From Acidobacteriota bacterium (GTDB lineage Bacteria; Acidobacteriota; Blastocatellia; Pyrinomonadales; Pyrinomonadaceae): a stretch of DNA of 11,461 nucleotides. Position 1 is the first letter of the stretch, and each line of letters begins with the position of its first letter. Position numbers and translations under genes: made by a program. Below are positions 1 to 5,884 of the stretch, piece after piece. The stretch is taken from assembly GCA_023415725.1 (NCBI GenBank), contig JAEZJR010000036.1, forward strand, positions 1 through 11,461, given 5' to 3'. The notes beneath the pieces are model-generated. The model made no database searches and was not told the DNA's origin. It saw only the letters and a list, made by a program, of their open reading frames with translations.

Positions 1-224
1 TCAAGCTGCTGCTTCTTCATTTCCGGATCGTCCTTGAACCGCTTCAGCACCATCGGGTTCGTCTTTGCGACGTCCGCGAGGAGCATCTCCACTTCCTGTT
101 TGCTGATGGAATTGAACTTGCCGGCGGCGTGGCTGGTCGCCACGTTGCTCTTCCAATAGGCAAGGCCCAAGCCGATCACCAAGATCGCACCCAACAACAC
201 TAATCCTTTAGTTAAACCGCTCAA
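1..224 (-). CDS. N-terminal part of a membrane-anchored protein, possibly a PpiC/SurA-like peptidylprolyl isomerase (runs off the left edge)
   Basis: The visible 74 codons start at a TTG (222-224) preceded by a GAGAGG-type ribosome binding site about 9 bases upstream. They begin MSGLTKGLVLLGAILVIGLG, a single hydrophobic segment (about residues 7-23) that serves as signal anchor or signal peptide. A polar helix-rich stretch follows (KFNSISKQEVEMLLADVAKT, then NPMVLKRFKDDPEMKKQQL). This layout resembles the N-terminal chaperone region of exported parvulin-type isomerases, where a helix counting 'xxxLKxDPExKKQQ' precedes the PPIase domain. That assignment is from memory of the family, and the catalytic domain lies outside the window. 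The gene is on the same strand as mce, 104 bases downstream of it, so it could be co-transcribed or have its own promoter. Confidence 0.5.
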   Translation of the reverse strand, partial: MSGLTKGLVLLGAILVIGLGLAYWKSNVATSHAAGKFNSISKQEVEMLLADVAKTNPMVLKRFKDDPEMKKQQL

Positions 225-302
225 GATTTCGATCCTCTCTTCTATTAATTAGCTTCAGTACCACCGAGTCGAATTGGTCAATCGGCAATACTAACAGACA
301 AA

Positions 303-323
303 TCCGGCCAATCATAAGCCGGA
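303..323 (-). terminator. Weak intrinsic terminator candidate after the methylmalonyl-CoA epimerase gene
   Basis: A perfect 6-bp stem (TCCGGC at 303-308 with GCCGGA at 318-323) has a 9-base loop. It lies 5 bases beyond the epimerase stop codon, and on the minus strand it is followed by only three T residues (TTTGTCTG). The position is right for a terminator but the T-tract is poor, so it may only pause transcription or protect the 3' end. Confidence 0.3.
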
Positions 324-328
324 AAAGC

Positions 329-727
329 CTATTTATTCTCCTGCACAAGCTCCAGCAGAACCCCGTTCGCCGACGCCGGATGCACGAATGCGACGAGGCA
401 GCCTTCCGCCCCGATCCGTGGACTTTCGTCGATCAACCTCATACCTTTCTCTTTCAGCTTCGCCAGTGACGCCTCGATGTCGTCGACGCGGACGGCAATG
501 TGGTGAATGCCGCCCCCCCGCTTTTCGAGGAATTTGCTTATCGGCGAATCTTCGCTGATCGGCTCGAGCAGTTCGATACGGCTTTCGCCGATGGGCAGCA
601 TTGCGACGCGAACCCGTTGATCTTCAACGACTTCCGTGTGAACGTTCTCAAGTCCCAAAGCATCTTCCCAGAAGCCGAGCGCTTCCTCGATGCCTTTCGT
701 CGCGATCCCGAGGTGATCTATTTTCAT
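329..727 (-). CDS. mce: Methylmalonyl-CoA epimerase (VOC/glyoxalase superfamily)
   Basis: The 132-residue product matches the length and layout of methylmalonyl-CoA epimerase. This enzyme interconverts the (S) and (R) forms of methylmalonyl-CoA in the cytoplasm so that the B12-dependent mutase can act, linking propionyl-CoA to succinyl-CoA. Two beta-alpha-beta-beta-beta modules are visible: residues 1-60 (MKIDHLGIAT, then SRIELLEPI) and 70-130 (GGGIHHIAVRV, then NGVLLELVQ). H5, the H75/H76 pair and E126 sit where the family places its metal ligands. The ATG overlaps the meaB stop as ATGA, a 4-base overlap that implies translational coupling. Pairing with meaB is common and supports the call over other VOC proteins such as lyases or dioxygenases. 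The mutase itself is not in the window. Confidence 0.92.
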   Translation of the reverse strand: MKIDHLGIATKGIEEALGFWEDALGLENVHTEVVEDQRVRVAMLPIGESRIELLEPISEDSPISKFLEKRGGGIHHIAVRVDDIEASLAKLKEKGMRLIDESPRIGAEGCLVAFVHPASANGVLLELVQENK

Positions 728-1668
728 TTTTCAGATAACAACGCTTCCACGGCGGAATAAGGGTCGATCTGCTTTTCGGCCACTTGGCCGGCGAGCCGTT
801 CGACCTCGTCGCGGGTGCCGTTTTTCTGCAGCACACGATCGAGAAGTTCCTCCTGCAAAAGCTCCAGCAATCGCCAGCGTGCGATCACTGTTTTTCGCGA
901 ACGCACCGCATCCTCTTCCGTCGAGCGGTAATTGCCGTAACTTTCGATGGCCGCGGATAGGTCTTCGATGCCCTTATTCTCGGTAGCTATAGTCTTGACG
1001 ATGGGCGGGTTCCACATATCGGGCCGGTGGGCGAGCGTCAAAAGTGCCTCAAGTTCCTTCTGCGTCCGCAAAACGCCCTCGCGGTCGGCCTTGTTGATGA
1101 CGAAAACGTCGCCGATCTCCATTATCCCGGCCTTTATGGCCTGGATGTCGTCGCCCATCCCGGGGACAAGCACGACCACCGAGACATCTGCCGTCTTCAC
1201 GATCTCGACTTCATCCTGCCCCACGCCGACGGTCTCGACGATGATCTTGTCGAACCCGGCAGCGTCGAGGATCGACACCGCATCGACCGTCGCTCGCGAA
1301 AGGCCGCCGAGATTGCCCCGAGTCGCCATCGAGCGGATGAAAACGTTCTTCTCCAGCCCGAGAGTCGCCATCCGGATGCGGTCTCCGAGTATTGCCCCGC
1401 CGGAGAAGGGGCTTGAGGGATCGATGCAGACGATACCGACGCGTTCGCCTTTCTCTTTGTAGAAGAGAGCAAGTTTATCGACGAGCGAAGACTTGCCGGC
1501 GCCCGGTGCTCCGGTAATGCCGACGACGATCGCTCGGCCGGTTTTCGGGAATACCGCCTTCATCAACTCCGCCGCACCACGCGTGCCGTTCTCGACTTTC
1601 GTGATCGCGCGGGCTACCGTCCGCGGGTCGCCCGCGAAGAGTTTGTCCAGATCGAGGTTATTCGCCAT
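724..1668 (-). CDS. meaB: MeaB/ArgK-type G3E GTPase, chaperone of methylmalonyl-CoA mutase
   Basis: The 314-residue G3E-family P-loop GTPase loads and protects the adenosylcobalamin-dependent methylmalonyl-CoA mutase. Walker A is GAPGAGKS (residues 53-60). The switch/Walker B stretch IIVETVGVGQDEVE (about 142-155) is diagnostic of MeaB/ArgK, as is DPSSPFSGGAILGDRIRM (about 83-100). NKAD (192-195) is the guanine-specificity motif. The C-terminal helices (residues about 255-314) match the dimerisation arm of the family. The older name ArgK (arginine transport kinase) is a historical misassignment. The ATG overlaps the last 11 bases of the preceding secreted-protein reading frame, and the stop overlaps mce, so these genes are probably one transcript. 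G3E relatives such as HypB or UreG lack the ETVGVGQ signature. Confidence 0.94.
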   Translation of the reverse strand: MANNLDLDKLFAGDPRTVARAITKVENGTRGAAELMKAVFPKTGRAIVVGITGAPGAGKSSLVDKLALFYKEKGERVGIVCIDPSSPFSGGAILGDRIRMATLGLEKNVFIRSMATRGNLGGLSRATVDAVSILDAAGFDKIIVETVGVGQDEVEIVKTADVSVVVLVPGMGDDIQAIKAGIMEIGDVFVINKADREGVLRTQKELEALLTLAHRPDMWNPPIVKTIATENKGIEDLSAAIESYGNYRSTEEDAVRSRKTVIARWRLLELLQEELLDRVLQKNGTRDEVERLAGQVAEKQIDPYSAVEALLSEK

Positions 1669-2197
1669 CCTTTCTGCTTTCGTCCGGCACGAACTTGATC
1701 AAACGGAACCGCGTGCCGAGCCATTGGTAATAATAAGTGCCCTGTTTGGACATCACGTCGTCGCTGTCCTCCTCCATCGGGCCGGCGATCCCGCGGACGA
1801 TAAGGAGGCGGCTGTCCTTTCGGAACTCGAAGGTCTCGAAGTCGTCGTCCAGAACTCTGTCGAACCAGACGGCGACGCCGGCCAGTTACTTCGGGAAAAA
1901 GACACGGCCGGTTCGAGCGTCGATGACCGCGCCGTTGGTGCAGCCGGTGCCGCATCCCCAGCCCGTCAGGATGAAATGCCCCGCGAAATTGACGCCGCCG
2001 GCTAAAGCCTCACGAAGTCGTGTGCGAAATGTCGACGCTCCGGGGCTGTTGCGGAAATCGATCGCTTTCGCTTTCGCGGGCTCCACGATCGCCGGGTAGC
2101 GCTCAAAGGTGGGGTTCTGCCCGAAGGCTAACCCAGCGGCAAACCAAGCGCACACAAACGCGAACAGGACGCATTTCATAAACCGCGATTTTCTCAT
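1658..2197 (-). pseudogene. Secreted hypothetical protein gene interrupted by an in-frame TAA
   Basis: From an ATG at 2195-2197 (or an internal ATG at 2177-2179, residue 7), the frame encodes a clear signal peptide (KCVLFAFVCAWFAAGLAFGQ). It continues to a TAA at 1886-1888 after 103 residues. Beyond that stop the very same frame stays open for 75 more codons and reads as normal protein (LAGVAVWFDRVLDD, then QGTYYYQWLGTRFRLIKFV) until TAA at 1658-1660. The distinctive motif GWGCGTGCTNGAVIDARTG just before the break recalls a family of short periplasmic hypothetical proteins, where the strand continues through the point of the TAA. The simplest reading is one substitution (for example GAA or CAA to TAA) in a 178-residue protein. 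Sequencing error is an alternative. TAA cannot encode selenocysteine. No frameshift is needed. Function is unknown. The 3' end overlaps meaB by 11 bases. Confidence 0.7.
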
Positions 2198-2259
2198 TTT
2201 GTACAGAAAACGAGAAATGGCGAACTTTGCCTTAGGTTCCTAACTCAAGCCCTAGAAAC

Positions 2260-2286
2260 GGAAAAGGCACTATGGGTACCTTTTCC
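2260..2286 (-). terminator. 8-bp inverted repeat downstream of hicA (weak terminator or mRNA 3'-end hairpin)
   Basis: GGAAAAGG (2260-2267) and CCTTTTCC (2279-2286) form a perfect 8-bp stem around an 11-base loop, 40 bases beyond the hicA stop. On the minus strand the hairpin is followed by GTTTC rather than a T-run, so intrinsic termination would be weak. The rest of the 129-base gap between hicA and the secreted-protein gene shows no convincing promoter. The arms echo the CTTTTC/GAAAAG arms of the hairpin on the other side of hicBA. Confidence 0.35.
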
Positions 2287-2326
2287 AAATTTATTCTTGA
2301 TTGAAAATGCTTTATCCAGTCGTGTG

Positions 2327-2512
2327 TTACGGACGGGGAATTCCGAGGTCGTCGCAGATCTTCCTGACTAATGTTTCTTTGATCTCCCGGTGCCTTGGTA
2401 TGGACGTCATTGCACCGTTTTCCGGGTTCTTATAGATCGTATGGCTGCCACCTTCTCGCTTGAAAATGCACCTGTTCTTCTCGAGGTGCCTGAGGAGATC
2501 CTTCAGCTTCAT
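2327..2512 (-). CDS. hicA: HicA-type mRNA interferase toxin
   Basis: The 61-residue product has the full HicA (YcfA-like) layout, a dsRBD-like alpha-beta-beta-beta-alpha fold that cleaves mRNA independently or at the ribosome. N-terminal KLKDLLRHLEKNRCIFKREGGSHTI leads to the catalytic histidine in GGSHTIYKNP (H24). The family's second signature SIPRHREIKETLVRKI follows (about residues 38-52), with a typical C-terminal GIP. It starts one base after the hicB stop codon, so translation is probably coupled to the antitoxin. No obvious ribosome binding site of its own is seen beyond TAGG next to the ATG. Length and catalytic residue are intact, so the toxin is likely functional. The alternative of a solo YcfA protein is made unlikely by the partner gene. 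Confidence 0.92.
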   Translation of the reverse strand: MKLKDLLRHLEKNRCIFKREGGSHTIYKNPENGAMTSIPRHREIKETLVRKICDDLGIPRP

Positions 2513-2513
2513 C

Positions 2514-2747
2514 CTATGCGGCCTGAAGTACCAGTTCTTCGCGGGTTGCGTTAGTAGCTTTCCCGATCCGCTCTTCTGCCTCCTCGCGATAGCATTCGAG
2601 CAGCAGTTCGACCGCCTCTTTCAAATTCTCGCGTGTCTCTTCGAGCGTTTCACCTTGAGTATTCGCTCCCGGCAGTTCAGCGACATAGCCGATATAGCCG
2701 CCTTCTTCCGCCTCTTCATATATGGCGGTGAATTTAAGTTCCGACAT
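2514..2747 (-). CDS. hicB: HicB-type antitoxin
   Basis: The product reads MSELKFTAIYEEAEEGGYIG and then YVAELPGANTQGETLEETRE, the partial RNase-H fold of HicB, which binds and blocks HicA. The chosen ATG at 2745-2747 gives 77 residues beginning at the family's usual first strand. A GTG 18 bases further upstream (2763-2765) is possible but adds only MCNYYD. The C-terminus (ECYREEAEERIGKATNATRE) is a short helix and lacks the helix-turn-helix or ribbon-helix-helix DNA-binding domain that many HicB proteins use for autorepression. Regulation by this protein is therefore not evident. Antitoxin-first order with a one-base gap to hicA is the common arrangement. Confidence 0.9.
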   Translation of the reverse strand: MSELKFTAIYEEAEEGGYIGYVAELPGANTQGETLEETRENLKEAVELLLECYREEAEERIGKATNATREELVLQAA

Positions 2748-2765
2748 ATCGTAATAGTTGCACAC

Positions 2766-2794
2766 GCCCGCTTTTCAGGCAATAGAAAAGGGGC
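2766..2794 (-). repeat. Bulged inverted repeat just upstream of hicB, overlapping the dinB terminator
   Basis: GCCC-g-CTTTTC (2766-2776) pairs with GAAAAG-GGGC (2785-2794): 10 pairs, one bulged base and an 8-base loop. It lies 19 bases upstream of the hicB start. Its right arm is the same sequence as the 3' arm and T-tract of the terminator that ends the preceding gene, so the two RNA hairpins cannot form together. It could act as an alternative structure permitting read-through into hicBA, or as an operator. Neither is shown. Confidence 0.4.
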
Positions 2795-2816
2795 TTGGCG
2801 GTTGAACCAATGCCCC
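2781..2816 (-). terminator. Intrinsic terminator of the upstream DinB-family gene
   Basis: Read on the minus strand, GGGGC-A-TTGG (2816-2807) pairs with CCAAGCCCC (2798-2790) through a loop of 8 bases. This gives nine base pairs with one bulged A, directly followed by TTTTCTATT. It starts 27 bases after the dinB stop codon. GC-rich stem, short loop and T-tract make this the best terminator in the window. Confidence 0.75.
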
Positions 2817-2843
2817 ATTCCAAGCTAGTGGATCGCGGTCGTC

Positions 2844-3371
2844 CTACATTTGTCCTTCGTCAGCCGATGGGCCGTAGATCGAGGGGACGGGGATGTCGTT
2901 CAGCCTGAGGTAAACGGAAAGCTGGCCTCGGTGGTGGACGATGTGGTTCATCACGACGGAGCGCATAACGGCCAACTTTGGCATCGTGAAGTAGACGGTC
3001 TCGGCGTTCCGCATCGTCCAGTTTTCCAGGAACTGGTCATCGGTCGCATTGCGAAGTGTTTCGATCGCCTCGGCGACGTTTTTGTCTAGATATTCAACGA
3101 GATCCTCCGTCGTTGCCGGTTCGAACGGTTTGTAGTCGAACTTCGAGAAATCGAGTTCCGGCTGCGTAATGGTCGCCGGGGTCCAGCCGAACATCTCGGC
3201 CACGTGCGAGGCGAGTTTGCCGAACGGCATGGACTTTTCGTGCGGTTTCCAGTCGAACTTGTCGGCCGGAATTCGTGAAAGCATTTCGCGGGTGACTTTG
3301 GCTTCCTGTTCGATCTCGGCGATGAAAGCGGACGCGACGGCGTTGGTGCTGGCAGCAGATGCAGTGCTCAT
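2844..3371 (-). CDS. DinB/YfiT-fold putative metal-dependent enzyme
   Basis: The 175-residue protein has the DinB four-helix-bundle layout. H56 in LASHVAEM plus H143 and H147 in NHIVHHRGQLSVYLR form the usual three-histidine metal site. The superfamily includes bacillithiol S-transferases, mycothiol- and glutathione-linked enzymes and many uncharacterised members; the exact reaction here cannot be told. The N-terminal 12 residues (MSTASAASTNAV) are low-complexity and possibly not part of the fold. The start is supported by an AAGGAG ribosome binding site (3380-3385) about 8 bases before the ATG and by a good promoter about 40 bases upstream. It forms a separate single-gene unit: own promoter, own terminator. 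It is only distantly similar to the other DinB protein in the window. Confidence 0.85.
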   Translation of the reverse strand: MSTASAASTNAVASAFIAEIEQEAKVTREMLSRIPADKFDWKPHEKSMPFGKLASHVAEMFGWTPATITQPELDFSKFDYKPFEPATTEDLVEYLDKNVAEAIETLRNATDDQFLENWTMRNAETVYFTMPKLAVMRSVVMNHIVHHRGQLSVYLRLNDIPVPSIYGPSADEGQM

Positions 3372-3412
3372 AGAACTATCTCCTTCTGAGTTGGAATTAA
3401 TTTAGGGAAGCG

Positions 3413-3441
3413 ATGATAGCGCATGTGTTGCACAGATGCAA
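3413..3441 (-). promoter_or_regulatory. Sigma-70-type promoter of the DinB-family gene
   Basis: On the minus strand, TTGCAT (3441-3436) and TATCAT (3418-3413) are separated by exactly 17 bases. Both boxes are close to the TTGACA/TATAAT consensus. The predicted start near 3406 gives a leader of about 35 bases carrying the AAGGAG site. The spacing and position make this the most convincing promoter in the window. Confidence 0.65.
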
Positions 3442-3443
3442 CA
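3426..3443. promoter_or_regulatory. 7-bp dyad overlapping the dinB -35 box (operator candidate)
   Basis: TGTTGCA (3426-3432) and TGCAACA (3437-3443) form a perfect dyad with a 4-base spacer, covering the -35 box of the promoter at 3413-3441. The 18-bp overall size and position suit a dimeric repressor or an activator binding at -35. No regulator gene is adjacent. An RNA hairpin role is unlikely because the dyad lies upstream of the predicted transcript start. Confidence 0.5.
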
Positions 3444-3470
3444 GGTTTATCACCGATCGTATAAAACAAT

Positions 3471-4613
3471 TTAACTTCTCAGCAGGTTCCTCGCGATGAC
3501 CAACCGTTGGATCTCTGAGGTACCCTCGCCAATAGTGAGCAGTTTGGAGTCGCGCCAGTATTTCTCGGCGGGGTAATCTTTCGTATAGCCATAGCCGCCG
3601 TGTATCTGGATCGATTCTTCGGAAACACGTACCGCGGTTTCGGAGGCGTAAAGCTTCGCCATGGCGGACTTTTGCGTGACCGGCTTTCCGGCGTCTTTCA
3701 GAGCGGCGGCCTGAAGCGTGAGCAGGCGGGAACACTCGATCTGGGTCGCCATGTCGGCCAGCTTGAACTGGATCGCCTGGAACTCCGCGATCGGGCGGCC
3801 GAATTGTTGGCGTTCCTTGGCGTACCTCACCGCGGCCTCGTAAGCGCCCTGGGCTATACCAACCGAAAGCGCGGCGATCGAGATGCGGCCGCCGTCCAGG
3901 ATCTGCATCGCTTGGGTGAATCCTTCACCCTCGCTTCCCAAACGATTCTCGTCGGGCACGTAGCAATCTTCGAAAACGACGGAAGCGGTCTCGGATGCAC
4001 GCATCCCGAGCTTGTTCTCCTTCTTGTCGGAGCGGAAGCCCTCCATCGATTTGTCGAAGATGAAGGCGGTGATGCCCTTGTTGCCCTTTTCCTTGTCGGT
4101 GACGGCGACCGCGACTAGCGTGTCGCAGGCGATGGCGTGGGTGATGAAGTTCTTCGAGCCGTTCACCTTCCAGTCGCCGTTGCTGCGGATGGCGGTGGTG
4201 CGTGTGCCGGAGGCGTCGGATCCGGCCTGCGACTCGGTCAGGCCCCACGCGCCGAACGACTCGCCCTGTGCCAGCGGCACCAGATATTTCTGCTTTTGTT
4301 CCTCGCTGCCGAACATGTATATGTGGTTCGAGCAGAGGGAATTGTGTGCCGCTACGGAAAGGCCGACCGAACCGTCGACGCGGCCGAGTTCTTCGATGAT
4401 CGTTGCGTACTCCACGTAGCCCATCCCGGCCCCGCCGTATTCCTCGGGGAAGATAACTCCCATCAGGCCAAGCTCAGCCAGCTTCGGGCGGAGTTCTTCG
4501 GGGAAGTGCTGCGTTTCGTCCCATTCGAGAGCGTTCGGGCGGATCTCGCTTTCAGCAAACTCACGAATACTGTTCTTGATCTGTACTTGATCTTCGTTCA
4601 ATTCGAAATTCAT
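3471..4613 (-). CDS. Acyl-CoA dehydrogenase (short/branched-chain type, FAD-dependent)
   Basis: The 380-residue product (from the ATG at 4611-4613, MNFELNEDQVQIKNSIREFA) spans all three acyl-CoA dehydrogenase domains. The middle domain contains FGAWGLTESQAGSDASGTRT, the FAD/substrate signature WxLTEPxAGSD variant. The C-terminal domain has YAKERQQFGRPIAEFQ and QIHGGYGYTKDYPAEKYWRD. The catalytic base is the Glu in IGEGTSEIQRLVIARNLL (E363), the position used by short-chain and butyryl-type enzymes rather than the isovaleryl position. It oxidises acyl-CoA to 2-enoyl-CoA, passing electrons to an electron-transfer flavoprotein (not in the window). A TTG 45 bases upstream would add LLSQHYETIIFPYH, unlike the family N-terminus, and is rejected. 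Substrate chain length cannot be fixed from sequence; a role in branched-chain or fatty-acid breakdown would fit meaB/mce nearby. Confidence 0.93.
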   Translation of the reverse strand: MNFELNEDQVQIKNSIREFAESEIRPNALEWDETQHFPEELRPKLAELGLMGVIFPEEYGGAGMGYVEYATIIEELGRVDGSVGLSVAAHNSLCSNHIYMFGSEEQKQKYLVPLAQGESFGAWGLTESQAGSDASGTRTTAIRSNGDWKVNGSKNFITHAIACDTLVAVAVTDKEKGNKGITAFIFDKSMEGFRSDKKENKLGMRASETASVVFEDCYVPDENRLGSEGEGFTQAMQILDGGRISIAALSVGIAQGAYEAAVRYAKERQQFGRPIAEFQAIQFKLADMATQIECSRLLTLQAAALKDAGKPVTQKSAMAKLYASETAVRVSEESIQIHGGYGYTKDYPAEKYWRDSKLLTIGEGTSEIQRLVIARNLLRS

Positions 4614-4705
4614 ATGATAAGGAAATATTATAGTCTCATAATGCTGGCTGAGTAGCAAGATTTCCTGTTTCGACCGGCGTGGTGCGTTTCGATAAGATTC
4701 AACTT
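4614..4705. promoter_or_regulatory. Divergent promoter region with two possible near-leaderless promoters
   Basis: The 92-base gap separates the divergent acyl-CoA dehydrogenase and CoA-binding genes. On the minus strand a perfect TATAAT (4627-4632) ends 13 bases before the dehydrogenase ATG, which would leave a leader of only about 6 bases; a -35 box at standard distance is not obvious (TTGCTA is 20 bases away). On the plus strand TCGACC (4670-4675), a 17-base spacer and TAAGAT (4693-4698) end 7 bases before the ATG at 4706, implying a leaderless message. Neither gene has a visible Shine-Dalgarno sequence, which agrees with this reading. Confidence 0.4.
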
Positions 4706-5146
4706 ATGGAGTGGAAAGAAAATATTCTGTCGAGCGACGCCGAGATCGCAGAACTGCTGCGTTCGACGAAGCGGATCGCGGTGCTGGGGATAAAGCCCGA
4801 GAGCCACGCGGGGCAACCTGCGTTCTACGTGCCGAAGTACATGCAGGACACGGGGCACGAGATCATTCCAGTGCCGGTGTATTACCCGGAGGTGACGGAA
4901 ATTCTGGGCGAGAAGGTTTATCGTGACCTGGCGAACGTGCCCGGCGAGGTCGATATGGTGAACGTATTCAGGCGTTCGCAGGATGTTCCTCAGCACATCG
5001 ATGCGATCCTCGCGAAAAAGCCCGGATCCGTATGGCTGCAGCTCGGCATCTGGAACGACGAGGCGGCCGAGGCCTGGGCGAAGGCGGGAATAAAAGTGGT
5101 GCAGAATCTTTGCCTGATGGTGGAGCACCGGGCGTTGCTGCGCTGA
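4706..5146 (+). CDS. CoA-binding domain protein (YccU-like Rossmann fold)
   Basis: The 146-residue single-domain protein resembles the CoA-binding (nucleotide-binding) domain of succinyl-CoA synthetase alpha, as in the YccU family. It has RIAVLGIKPESHAGQPAFYV (about 23-42), where family members read VxGxSxxxxRxSxxVxxYL, followed by GHEIIPVPVYYPEVTEILGE. DMVNVFRRSQDVPQHIDAIL and SVWLQLGIWNDEAAEAWAKA are typical of the family, and NLCLMVEHR closes it. Biological role is unknown; CoA or NAD(P) binding is expected. The ATG at 4706 is preferred to a GTG at 4679 because MEWKEN matches a usual family start. This is the only plus-strand gene; it ends 2 bases from the convergent rluB stop, and no terminator is seen between them. 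Confidence 0.85.
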   Translation: MEWKENILSSDAEIAELLRSTKRIAVLGIKPESHAGQPAFYVPKYMQDTGHEIIPVPVYYPEVTEILGEKVYRDLANVPGEVDMVNVFRRSQDVPQHIDAILAKKPGSVWLQLGIWNDEAAEAWAKAGIKVVQNLCLMVEHRALLR

Positions 5147-5148
5147 AT

Positions 5149-5874
5149 CTACTTTTGCGTCTTGTGGCCGAGGGACTTCAACTCGGCCTCGGTCAGCTTG
5201 CGGCTGCGGCCGGTGGGCAGGCCGGCATCGGTGATCTGGCCGATGCGGATACGTTTGAGCTTTACGACGGAGTGCCCGACCGAGTCGAACATCTTGCGGA
5301 TCTGCTGGTTGTGCCCTTCGTAAAGAGTCACCTCGTACCAGCCGTTCTTTTCCGTCGGCTTTAGCGTCTTGATCTCGGCAGGCGCGGTCTTGAAGCCGTC
5401 GTCGAGGCGGACGCCCCGTGAGAGTTTGCGGATCGCCACTTCGGTTGGGAGGCCCTTCGTTTTCACCAGGTAAACTTTCGGGATCGTCTTCGACCCGGCG
5501 ACCTTGTTGGTGAACTCGCCGTCGTTGGTGAGGATGATGAGCCCCTCGGTGTTGAAGTCGAGCCGGCCGACGGGATGGAGTTTGCCCTGGCCTTTGACGA
5601 GATCGGTGACCAACGTGCGGCCCTCGGGGTCGGAAGCGCTCGAGAGCACGCCTTTCGGTTTATTCAACAGAATGTACGCATGCTGCTGGCTTTGCAGCTT
5701 CGGGTTGATAAGTTTGCCGCGAACTTTGATGTGGTCCGTTTCGGGATCGGCTTTCGTGCCCAATTCCGCGATCTCGCCGTTCACGGTCACCTCGCCGGCC
5801 TTGATCAATTCCTCAGCCGCACGGCGCGAAGCTATGCCGGCCTGGGCGATAAGTTTTTGAAGGCGTTCAGTCAT
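5149..5874 (-). CDS. rluB: RluB/RsuA-family rRNA pseudouridine synthase
   Basis: The 241-residue enzyme has an N-terminal S4 RNA-binding domain (residues 1-50: ERLQKLIAQAGIASRRAAEE, then VTVNG). The pseudouridine synthase domain carries the catalytic aspartate in PVGRLDFNTEGLIILTNDGE (D106). YILLNKPKGVLSS and EGHNQQIRKMFDSVGHSVVK are also family signatures. It isomerises a uridine to pseudouridine, most likely in 23S rRNA (RluB) given the scpA-scpB-rluB neighbourhood seen in many bacteria. RsuA (16S) and RluE/F remain possible on sequence alone. It lies last in the run, 10 bases after the membrane-protein gene, on the same strand. Convergent with the CoA-binding gene. Confidence 0.92.
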   Translation of the reverse strand: MTERLQKLIAQAGIASRRAAEELIKAGEVTVNGEIAELGTKADPETDHIKVRGKLINPKLQSQQHAYILLNKPKGVLSSASDPEGRTLVTDLVKGQGKLHPVGRLDFNTEGLIILTNDGEFTNKVAGSKTIPKVYLVKTKGLPTEVAIRKLSRGVRLDDGFKTAPAEIKTLKPTEKNGWYEVTLYEGHNQQIRKMFDSVGHSVVKLKRIRIGQITDAGLPTGRSRKLTEAELKSLGHKTQK

Positions 5875-5884
5875 AGGTCAAGAA

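Noticed and set aside
1886..1888. TAA inside the secreted-protein gene as a recoded codon
   Set aside because: Sec uses UGA and pyrrolysine UAG; no standard bacterial recoding of UAA is known, so a mutation or read error is preferred.
2232..2243. Small dyad TTAGG-TT-CCTAA before the secreted-protein gene
   Set aside because: Only 5-bp arms and no nearby promoter boxes; too short to call an operator.
3397..3735. 112-residue minus-strand ORF near the acyl-CoA dehydrogenase end
   Set aside because: Arg-rich out-of-frame shadow of the dehydrogenase C-terminal domain.
4614..4658. TTG start at 4658 for the acyl-CoA dehydrogenase
   Set aside because: Adds 15 residues unlike the family N-terminus; MNFELNEDQ is the usual start.
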